Assembly (NCBI GenBank): GCA_012514915.1
Contig: JAAYZJ010000463.1
Coordinates: 1-5,889 of the forward strand
Length of the DNA stretch: 5,889 bases
Reading direction: 5' to 3'
From: Lentisphaerota bacterium
GTDB lineage: Bacteria > Verrucomicrobiota > Kiritimatiellia > RFP12 > JAAYLN01
The notes beneath the pieces are model-generated. The model was not told where the DNA came from. It did no database searches and saw nothing but the letters and a program-made list of their open reading frames with translations. The translations under genes and the position numbers were made by a program. Below are positions 1-5,889 of the stretch, piece after piece (positions within the stretch are counted from its first letter, which is position 1; each line of letters opens with the position of its first letter).

Positions 1-2281
1 CCTCCTCCGCCCCCAGCACCGACGCGGTGAAGGTGACGTCGAGCCCACCCACGCCCTCCCGCCTGTCGGGTGCGAAGAAGCACGCCAGCCCACCATTCAC
101 GTCGTCGGCCTCGAAGGCGCCGATGTCGGGGATCGCGAGTCCGTCGCCGTTCCCGTCCAGCGCTCGCGGGGCACCGGCCCCGTCGTGGGCGATGCCCAAC
201 TCGCCGGCGGCATCGCGGCAGGGCGAGTCGAGCCGCAGACTGAAATCGCCGTTCGGCGCGTCGACCCAGCGTGGATCGGCCGTCATGTTACCCTGAAGAC
301 CGTCGATGAGATCGGGCGAGCAGCAGTTGAAGAACGCCGCGGCATAGTCCGGCGGCCCCGAGATGTCGATGGCAGAGCGTCCGCTGGCGCGGGTGTTGCC
401 GTGGATGATGGAGTTGGAGACGATGCCCCCCGCCCACTGGATGCCGCCGGCCTTGTCGAGATGCCCGCTCTTGGGAAGCACGCGCGAGAGTGAACTGCGG
501 TTGAAGGCGATTGTGCAGTGAACGATCGCGCCGCCCGACTGGTAGACGCCGCCGCCGCCGAAGTCCGATCCCAGATAACGGTTGGAGACGATCAAACAGT
601 TCTCGACCAGCCCCGAGGCCAGCGTGATTCCGCCGCCATCGCTGCCGCTCGTTCCGGTATTGCTGTTGCCGGCCACCAGGCTGTCGCGGAGCCTCCCCCC
701 GTCGACATAGAGCCCGCCGCCATGCGTGTAGGTGCTGGCACCGTTGGCGTTGTCGACAATGCGGCAGCGGAGCACCTCGCCCGTGCCGCGCAGATGCACG
801 GTGCCGTGGAAGCTGCGCTGCGCAGCGTAGCCGTCGGCCCTGCGGTTGTTGTTCTCGACGGTGCAGTCGACCAGCAGGCCGCCCTCGACATAGATCCCGT
901 GACCGCTGCTGTCCTTGCCGCTGTTGTGGCAGATCACGCTGTTGCTGACGACGCCGCCGGCGAGGTGCACCCCCACCCCCTTGATCCCTGTCAAGGTCGC
1001 CTCGACGTTGTTGGAGATCACGCAGGAGTGAACCAGCCCCGCATCGACGCAGAGGCCCGCGCCGCGCAGATCGTCCGAGGCGACTCCCGAACCGCCGCTT
1101 AGGGTGAAGCCCGACACCACGGCCCCCGGATGCGTCACCCGCATCACCCGGCCCTGCCCGGACGTGCGCCGTAGATGGACGGCGCCGGGATCGCCCGCGC
1201 CGCGCAGGGTCAGATCCTTGTCGACGATGATTTCCTCGCCGACCGGATACTCGCCGGGGCCGACGAGGATCAGATGCCCGCTGGCGGCGCTGGTGACGGC
1301 GCAACCGACCGTCGCCTTGGCGGTCGCCCACGAGAGCCCGTCCGCCGTATCGTCGCCGTCCGCCGCGACGTACGTCGTCCCGGACGTCACGCGGAAGGAT
1401 TCGAGCAGGACGCTGTAGGCGACGATCTTTCCGGAGACGCAGCCCGCCGGCGGAACCAGCGACACCACCACCTCCTGCCGGCCCGTGAAGCGCATGAGGA
1501 AGGTGCTGACGATCATCTTGCCCACCGCATCGTAGTAGGAGATGTTGAGGTAGCCCCCGTCGCCGAGGCCCGTCAACCGATAGCGCCGGCCGGCCTGCAA
1601 GGGAAAGGCCGGCGAGCTGCCGCCATATCCGGAGTTGAAGACGCACGTCCCGTCGGGGCGCAGGTAGAGACGCCCGTCGCGCTGCGGCCGCCAGCCGGAA
1701 TAGCTGAGCTCGCCGTAGCGGAAGTCGGGGTTGTTGTTGACCGCCCCATCCTCGTCGGCCGTCTCGATCGACAGGCGCGCGACCTGCGTGACGTGGTTGC
1801 GCGGCTGCAGCCGGAGGGTGACCCGCTGGACGCCGGGCGGCGTTCGGAAGACGTAGACGTAGTCGTGCCATTCGCGGGTGAGGATGACACTCGTGCCGCC
1901 GGCGGTCAGGGCGCCCGTGACCGGATCGTGAAACAGCAGCGCACAGACGCTATCCGTGAGTCCCCAGCCCTGCAGCGACTCGATATGGGCCCGGTCATTC
2001 TGCTCGACAGTGAAGGCGCCCTGTACCCGCGCCCGGACGGTCAGTCGGTATTTGGTCTCAGGCAGGAGATCGACGGTGGCGGCGTCGTAGCGCGACACCC
2101 CTGCTCCCAGTTGCAGGCAGGCGCCGCCTTCGGGGAGCTCCGCCCGCGTCACGCCGGCCGGCAGCTCCGGCCATTCGTCCTCCGGGAGGACCGAATAGTC
2201 CAGATCCAGAATCGGTGCACCGGCCGCGAGGGTGGCCGCCAACGCAAGCGCTCCGATCCAATATCGTGCGAGGCCGTTCAT
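1..2281 (-). CDS. Secreted right-handed beta-helix protein with choice-of-anchor-Q-like segment and PKD-like start (partial, C-terminus beyond left edge)
   Basis: The frame runs from ATG at 2281 to the window edge with no stop, giving 760 codons plus one base. Residues 1-22 look like a Sec signal peptide (MNGLARYW, then a hydrophobic ALALAATLAA, cleavage near AAGA-P). Residues about 24-175 and 180-298 look like two carbohydrate-binding-type beta-sandwiches, each with a Y-R-L-T motif (78-81 and 234-237). Residues 303-360 resemble the usual entry to bacterial beta-helices (YVAADGDDTADGLSWATA, then VGPGEYPV). Eight helix turns follow at 407-634. A segment at 683-724 (DSPCRDA, then DGNGDG and PDIGAFE) matches the choice-of-anchor Q style. 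From 733 a PKD-like domain begins (FFAPDR, VTFTASV) and is cut off. No polysaccharide-lyase catalytic signature is recognised, so it may be an adhesin, structural protein or uncharacterised carbohydrate-active protein. It lies 13 bases after the DUF4838 gene with no clear Shine-Dalgarno, which suggests translational coupling. An in-frame TTG at 2290 is a weaker alternative start. The fold is well supported; the function is unknown. Confidence 0.88.
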   Translation of the reverse strand, partial: MNGLARYWIGALALAATLAAGAPILDLDYSVLPEDEWPELPAGVTRAELPEGGACLQLGAGVSRYDAATVDLLPETKYRLTVRARVQGAFTVEQNDRAHIESLQGWGLTDSVCALLFHDPVTGALTAGGTSVILTREWHDYVYVFRTPPGVQRVTLRLQPRNHVTQVARLSIETADEDGAVNNNPDFRYGELSYSGWRPQRDGRLYLRPDGTCVFNSGYGGSSPAFPLQAGRRYRLTGLGDGGYLNISYYDAVGKMIVSTFLMRFTGRQEVVVSLVPPAGCVSGKIVAYSVLLESFRVTSGTTYVAADGDDTADGLSWATAKATVGCAVTSAASGHLILVGPGEYPVGEEIIVDKDLTLRGAGDPGAVHLRRTSGQGRVMRVTHPGAVVSGFTLSGGSGVASDDLRGAGLCVDAGLVHSCVISNNVEATLTGIKGVGVHLAGGVVSNSVICHNSGKDSSGHGIYVEGGLLVDCTVENNNRRADGYAAQRSFHGTVHLRGTGEVLRCRIVDNANGASTYTHGGGLYVDGGRLRDSLVAGNSNTGTSGSDGGGITLASGLVENCLIVSNRYLGSDFGGGGVYQSGGAIVHCTIAFNRSSLSRVLPKSGHLDKAGGIQWAGGIVSNSIIHGNTRASGRSAIDISGPPDYAAAFFNCCSPDLIDGLQGNMTADPRWVDAPNGDFSLRLDSPCRDAAGELGIAHDGAGAPRALDGNGDGLAIPDIGAFEADDVNGGLACFFAPDRREGVGGLDVTFTASVLGAEE
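110..235 (-). other. Choice-of-anchor-Q-like segment with acidic DxNxDG loop
   Basis: Residues 683-724 of the beta-helix protein hold SLRLDSPCRDAAG, then APRALDGNGDGLAIPDIGAFE. Proteins carrying the choice-of-anchor Q domain typically end a beta-helix with an S-P-C-x-D-A-G, R-x-x-D-G-x-x-D and D-I-G-A-[FY]-E series, and this segment follows it in order. D709, N711, D713 and D719 are spaced like a small calcium-binding loop. The assignment rests on remembered family pattern, not on a profile search. Confidence 0.7.
380..1063 (-). repeat. Eight-turn beta-helix protein repeat (residues 407-634)
   Basis: Within the beta-helix gene, eight successive units of about 25-35 residues follow the pattern G-G-G-[ILV]-x-[VL]-x-G-G-x-[LV]-x-x-[CS]-x-[IV]-x-x-N. 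Units begin near residues 407, 435, 460, 492, 521, 549, 576 and 611. A Cys or Ser occupies one fixed position in every unit (C420, S448, C473, C506, S534, C562, C589, S624). Exactly five residues later every unit has Asn (N425, N453, N478, N511, N539, N567, N594, N629). This is the expected look of stacked side-chain ladders in a right-handed parallel beta-helix. The repeat exists at protein level; DNA identity between units is low, so it is an old, diverged repeat rather than a recent tandem duplication. Confidence 0.85.
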
Positions 2282-2294
2282 GACACGCAACCGG

Positions 2295-5200
2295 TCACTG
2301 CAAAACAAGATCCATCCAGAACGATTCATGCAGATTGAAAAGACTCGCCCCGCTCGGTGTACTTTCCTGGCGTTCATCCCGGGCATGGCGGTAGACGCGT
2401 CCCGCCCGCAGCTTGACCGCGGCCGGCTGGGGATCGGCGCCGAAGCCCGCGAGCGGGAGTGCCAGCAGGGCCACCCAGCCGTCGCTCTGAACAACCGTGC
2501 GGATTTCCCAGACAAATCCCCCATCCGGGCTCGCATAACGGTGACCGTGGGGACCGACCGCCAGCAAGCGCCGGTTCTGCACCGCGGTGTCGGCCACCAT
2601 GAATTCGACACGGTCCCCGTTCGGGAAGACGTTCAGTTCTTCCGGCGGCGGCGCGACCACGGCGCCGACGTTGGCGTCGAACGCCTTCGCGCGGATGTAG
2701 AGCCGCGTGCCGTCGTGCATGACGCGCACCTCCGTGGGCGGATCGGCCGCCTCGACGGTCGGCCGGCGCCAGTCGGTCACCTGCTTGAAGTCGGCGAAGA
2801 CAAAGGCCTTCTCCCAGTGGGGCGAGACGGCATCGCTCCACTCCTCCGTCGCCTCCTCGACCAGGGGTACCACGCGCCGCCCGATCGCCTCGCGGTAGGC
2901 GTCGAAGTGGGCGAGCATCCGCTCGGCCAGCCGCTGCGAAGCCGGGTGGTCGGCAGCGGCGACCGCCTGAACCAGCTTCTCGCGGGCAGTCTGCTCGATC
3001 CCCGGCCCGACCAGCAGCCCTTCGAACAGATCCTTGCTCGTCGCGTGGCAGTTCACAAAGAGCGTGCTGGCTGCGTCGTGCCAGCCGTTGGAGATGAGCG
3101 CATGGAACGCCGTGATCGAGGGGGCGGCCCCGCGGAAGACCTTGCGGAAATAGGTGTCGCGCAGCACATTCGGATCCTGGCCGGGATCCCACATCAGGCG
3201 CGCCATGATCCATTTCTCGGCGCCATCGACGTCCCAGGTGCTGAGGGTGTCGTCGTCGGGTGGAAAGCCCTCGGTATGCGCCTGGATGCCCCCCCGCGCG
3301 GCGAGATCGCGGAAATCGACGGCGGCCGTGTCGGCCAGCGCGTTGAAGCCCGCCGTGTAGTAGTAGCCGAAGTATCCCAGCCCCTCGGGATGCCAGGCGC
3401 CCCAGGCATCGAAGCGGCGCTGCCAGATATCGGCGGTGTAGCCGCTGATGACCTGTCCCTTGCCGTCGCGGATCGGGAAGCGGGCGTTCTGGGTCGGGTA
3501 GGCTGCGAACTGGGGCAGGATCATCGGGTGCAGCTTCACCCGGGGAGGCTCGGCCGTGAAGATGTAGGCGTGGGTGATCAAGCGGAGGCCGGGGTAGTCC
3601 GGTGCCAGGTTCTCGGCCACGGCGTTGAGCATGATGAAATTGCGCGTGGAGAAGAAGAGCGGATCGTTGACGGCATAGGGCGATTGCGGGGCCAGCCGGG
3701 AACCGTCCGGCAACTCGATGGGCTGCATGCAGCGCTCGCAGGCGCAGACGGTCCAGTTGTCGGCGATGATCGAGCTGATGTGCTCGGCGGGCTGTTCCGG
3801 CATGCGGTCCAGGGCGCGGCGGATGGCGGCCGCGATCGTGCCGGCCGTCTCGGGATGGGTATAGCAGGGCTGGCGCCAGCGGCTGACGCTCCGCTCGCCG
3901 TCCACCAGGGGGTAGAAGGTGATGTCGGCATCGGCGGCGGCGCCGATCCACCCGATGTGGCTGTCGCCGTAGCTCGAGGGCGCGCCGCATTCCCAGAGGA
4001 GGTAGTCGAAACCCGTGTGCAGCCGGAAGTCGGTGTTAAGGCCGTTGCGCATCATCCACTGCTGAAAGCGGTAGCCTCCCTGGCCGCGGCTGATGTGGCG
4101 CATCTCGAAGGCCGGACGCGACCGGACGTCGGCCTCCGTGTAGGCGAGGTTTTCCAGCGGCGTCCAGAAGGCCTCGAAGTCGGGATGCGGGCGCGGCCAG
4201 ATGATGTCGCTGTTGCGTTCGAGGAAGGCGTGCACGCCGTAGAGCGTGCCGCGCGGCTTCGCCCCGAAGATGTGGATCGCGTTGCCGAGGCGCCGCACGG
4301 CATAGCCGTCGGAGCCCGCCAACCAGGCAAGATCCTCCGCGAAGCCGGCGGCCTGCGCGGCGCCGATGAACAGCTTGATATTCGGGCGCGCGCTCGGCCT
4401 GGCCAGCAGCGGCGGGAGGCGGCCGGTCAGCTTCGCGATCCAGTGGCGCAGCTCGCGGGCGGCATGGACCTCGCGCGGATCGCTGCCGGGCAGGAGGACG
4501 ATCTCCTCGTCGGCGCGCGGCGGCGGCGCGCCGGGCCCGGCCCCCGGCAACGGCTCACCGTGCCGCACCAAGCCCGTGAAGGTGATGCGGTTGGTGCAGT
4601 AGGCGGGAATATGGTCGTGGGTGGTGTTGAAGAGCATCCGCCCGTAGACGGCCTCGGCAGGCAGGCGCATGGGCGGATTGTTCGTGGCGACGCGCGGCAC
4701 CGCGCCGATCAGCCGCCGCTGCCGGTCGTAGGCCAGCAGGGTGACGCCGGGCCAGGTCTTGGCGCCGGGCATCAGGTTGCAGCCGCCGCCTGGCTCGACC
4801 AGGAAATAGTCGCTCAGCGCATAGCCGTTCAGGTTGACCTGCAGCAGGCCGGCGCCGGCCTCGTTGATGATCGACGCGAGGTTCATCTCGCTCCAGCCCG
4901 ACTGGTTGCCAGGCCCCAGCGCGAAGTCACCGTTGAGCACGACATTGGCGGGAGTCACGGGGGTGAGCGACGCCGATTTCAACGGCGGCGCGGGCGCGGT
5001 GCTGCGGAAGCCAAGCCGTAGCTCGACCGCCTCCTCCGCCGCGAGAAACTCATGCCGGTAGAGCGTCTGCCCGGGAACCAGCCGTTGCCACCCCCACTCG
5101 AAACTGCCATCGAAGAGCTGATCCCCCTCGCCCGTGTAGGGGTGCAGCACCCAGCGGCGTTCAAGCCCGTCGTCCGGCAGCGGCTCGATCTCGAACGTCA

Positions 5201-5408
5201 GCCGGTAATAGCGGTTGGACTCGACCGGAAAGGTTTGAAGATAGGTTTCCTGCGCGCAGGCCGCCCGGACGAGCAGCACGCCCCCGGCCAGGGCGAGCAG
5301 GCGTCCCCCACCCCATCTTCCGATATTCCTCCATCTGGAAAGTCGAAAAGAGGGTAATGCCCGCGAAACAGCCGCCCCTTCTCGTCTTCCTGACTTCCAG
5401 ATCGGCAT
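2295..5408 (-). CDS. Secreted DUF4838-family putative glycoside hydrolase with N- and C-terminal carbohydrate-binding-like domains
   Basis: This is a complete gene of 1037 codons from ATG 5408 to TGA 2297-2295. The start is chosen because GAGGGAG lies nine bases upstream; a TTG at 5426 overlaps that site and is less likely. An Arg-rich leader of about 40 residues precedes a hydrophobic LLALAGGVLLV and an ACA-Q cleavage site near residue 52. Residues 54-148 and 155-285 look like beta-sandwiches (VLNGDFALG; LLAYDRQRRLIG). Residues 302-405 resemble the alpha/beta N-terminal domain seen before GH20/GH67-type barrels (GSDGYAVRRLGNAIHIFG, GTLYGVHAFLERN, IIWPRP). Residues about 428-760 form the DUF4838-like core, with C-x-C-x2-C at 555-560, QAHTEGFPPDDD near 709-720 and LSTWDVDGAEKWIMARLMWDP near 722-742. 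Residues about 864-1037 resemble a CBM9-type domain (GDRVEFMVAD, FVWEIRT, SDGWVALLALPL). The family lies near carbohydrate-active barrels, but catalytic residues and substrate are not known to me. It is expected to be periplasmic or secreted. Confidence 0.9.
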   Translation of the reverse strand: MPIWKSGRREGAAVSRALPSFRLSRWRNIGRWGGGRLLALAGGVLLVRAACAQETYLQTFPVESNRYYRLTFEIEPLPDDGLERRWVLHPYTGEGDQLFDGSFEWGWQRLVPGQTLYRHEFLAAEEAVELRLGFRSTAPAPPLKSASLTPVTPANVVLNGDFALGPGNQSGWSEMNLASIINEAGAGLLQVNLNGYALSDYFLVEPGGGCNLMPGAKTWPGVTLLAYDRQRRLIGAVPRVATNNPPMRLPAEAVYGRMLFNTTHDHIPAYCTNRITFTGLVRHGEPLPGAGPGAPPPRADEEIVLLPGSDPREVHAARELRHWIAKLTGRLPPLLARPSARPNIKLFIGAAQAAGFAEDLAWLAGSDGYAVRRLGNAIHIFGAKPRGTLYGVHAFLERNSDIIWPRPHPDFEAFWTPLENLAYTEADVRSRPAFEMRHISRGQGGYRFQQWMMRNGLNTDFRLHTGFDYLLWECGAPSSYGDSHIGWIGAAADADITFYPLVDGERSVSRWRQPCYTHPETAGTIAAAIRRALDRMPEQPAEHISSIIADNWTVCACERCMQPIELPDGSRLAPQSPYAVNDPLFFSTRNFIMLNAVAENLAPDYPGLRLITHAYIFTAEPPRVKLHPMILPQFAAYPTQNARFPIRDGKGQVISGYTADIWQRRFDAWGAWHPEGLGYFGYYYTAGFNALADTAAVDFRDLAARGGIQAHTEGFPPDDDTLSTWDVDGAEKWIMARLMWDPGQDPNVLRDTYFRKVFRGAAPSITAFHALISNGWHDAASTLFVNCHATSKDLFEGLLVGPGIEQTAREKLVQAVAAADHPASQRLAERMLAHFDAYREAIGRRVVPLVEEATEEWSDAVSPHWEKAFVFADFKQVTDWRRPTVEAADPPTEVRVMHDGTRLYIRAKAFDANVGAVVAPPPEELNVFPNGDRVEFMVADTAVQNRRLLAVGPHGHRYASPDGGFVWEIRTVVQSDGWVALLALPLAGFGADPQPAAVKLRAGRVYRHARDERQESTPSGASLFNLHESFWMDLVLQ

Positions 5409-5417
5409 GCGCGGGAA

Positions 5418-5424
5418 CTCCCTC
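5418..5424 (-). promoter_or_regulatory. Shine-Dalgarno site of the DUF4838 gene
   Basis: On the minus strand GAGGGAG stands nine bases before ATG 5408. It is the only good purine-rich site near the start. It overlaps the alternative TTG codon at 5426-5424, which would then have no binding site of its own. This decides the start in favour of ATG 5408. Confidence 0.65.
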
Positions 5425-5464
5425 AACTTTCCATTCGTCGACGGCGGAACATCCGGCCACGATC

Positions 5465-5889
5465 CTATCGCAGCAGGAGCATCGTGCCGCGCCGCGTGGC
5501 GTCCAGCAAGACGAACGTGCCGGGTTGCGCGCTCTTCTCGTCCTCGCGGACCGTGACGGGAGTGACATCGACGGTGACGCCGGGATACCGATCGAGAAAG
5601 GCAGGGGCCTCGAGCGTCGCCGCCGGCGAGACCGGCAGCCCGGTCGCGGCGAGCTGCGCCAGGTCTTCGCCCGTCAGGTGAATGCCGAGGGCGATCCGTC
5701 CGCCGCCTCCGCCCGAGTAGCTGTATCCCGAGTAGCCTCCCCGCGCCTGCAGCCGGCTGCCGGGAAGGAAACTGAACCGCTCCGCCGTGACCCAGATGCC
5801 GCCCCCCGAGGGGCCGCCGAAAGTAGAGGTCGGCGAGCCGTCGGCGATCAGGCTGCCGGCCAGTCGGACGGGGCCGGCGGCATGCACGC
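5465..5889 (-). CDS. Glycine-rich surface-type protein, C-terminal fragment (N-terminus beyond right edge)
   Basis: The frame is open from the right edge to TAG at 5467-5465, giving about 141 codons. The first full codon is GTG at 5887, but this is not a credible start because the frame simply enters from outside. Near the window edge comes a Gly-rich block (FGGPSGGGIWVTAERFSF, then QARGGYSGYSYSGGGGGRI) at 5699-5818. GGSGGGIW-x-x-A followed by GGGGGGRIA is a recurring motif in very large extracellular proteins of PVC bacteria and other surface-protein-rich lineages. The tail (VTVDVTPVTV, GTFVLLDATRRGTMLLLR) is beta-rich and shows no LPXTG, PEP-CTERM or type IX-like sorting signal. It is followed after 56 bases by the DUF4838 start, with no terminator-like hairpin between, so it is probably the upstream gene of the same transcript. 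The role is unknown; a structural or adhesive surface protein is most likely. Confidence 0.75.
   Translation of the reverse strand, partial: VHAAGPVRLAGSLIADGSPTSTFGGPSGGGIWVTAERFSFLPGSRLQARGGYSGYSYSGGGGGRIALGIHLTGEDLAQLAATGLPVSPAATLEAPAFLDRYPGVTVDVTPVTVREDEKSAQPGTFVLLDATRRGTMLLLR

Noticed and set aside
288..1871. 527-codon frame on the minus strand
   Set aside because: It is out of frame with the beta-helix gene. The product is dominated by Arg and Gln runs and lacks any motif.
1175..2338. 387-codon open frame on the plus strand
   Set aside because: It is antisense to the beta-helix gene and has a low-complexity Arg/Asp/Ala composition without domains. The opposite frame encodes a coherent protein.
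2232..5021. 929-codon open frame on the plus strand
   Set aside because: It lies antisense to the DUF4838 gene. Its translation is rich in Arg, Gly, Val, Asp and Ala with no recognisable domain, as expected when a GC-rich gene with biased third positions is read on the other strand.
5254..5271. Lipobox at the end of the DUF4838 leader (V-R-A-A-C)
   Set aside because: The residue at -3 to the cysteine is Arg (R-A-A-C), which does not fit the lipoprotein consensus. An A-x-A type I cleavage (ACA-Q) fits better.
5436..5443. CGTCGACG palindrome between the upstream gene and the DUF4838 gene
   Set aside because: It is only eight bases, does not extend further, has no loop or T-tract, and is expected by chance in GC-rich DNA; not a terminator or a supported operator.
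5885..5887. GTG at 5887 as the start of the glycine-rich gene
   Set aside because: The frame enters from the window edge and the first residues are already in a beta-rich repeat with no signal peptide, so the true start lies outside.

Overview
The window comes from a GC-rich bacterial genome. All supportable coding is on the minus strand. Three genes read in one direction, right to left, with short gaps of 56-57 and 13 bases: the 3' end of a glycine-rich surface-type protein (5465 to the right edge), a complete large secreted DUF4838-family protein (2295-5408), and a right-handed beta-helix protein (2281 to the left edge, C-terminus missing). The beta-helix gene has no stop codon in the window. 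It is open for all 760 visible codons, so a search for closed ORFs would miss it although it is the second main gene here.

The combination suggests a polysaccharide-specialised member of the PVC group (Kiritimatiellota, Lentisphaerae or another Verrucomicrobiota lineage). The pieces are a DUF4838 protein with carbohydrate-binding-like ends, a G-G-G-I-x-x-x-G-G helix repeat followed by a choice-of-anchor-Q-type segment and a PKD-like start, and a GGSGGGIW / GGGGGRIA glycine-rich motif. This taxonomic call is an inference from protein style, not from a marker gene.

The two genes with visible N-termini begin with signal peptides, and the third has surface-protein composition, so the cluster probably works outside the cytoplasm. 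The DUF4838 protein would be the putative carbohydrate-active enzyme. The beta-helix protein would be a binding or structural partner, or a lyase-like protein. The glycine-rich protein would be a surface component. The two downstream proteins share a short N-terminal sandwich-domain signature (F-P-x4-R-x-Y-R-L-T), which supports a common target or common domain ancestry. No function can be assigned from sequence alone.

I saw no RNA genes, mobile elements, CRISPR arrays, convincing terminators or promoters. Long open frames on the plus strand, including one of 929 codons, are antisense shadows caused by high GC at third codon positions.
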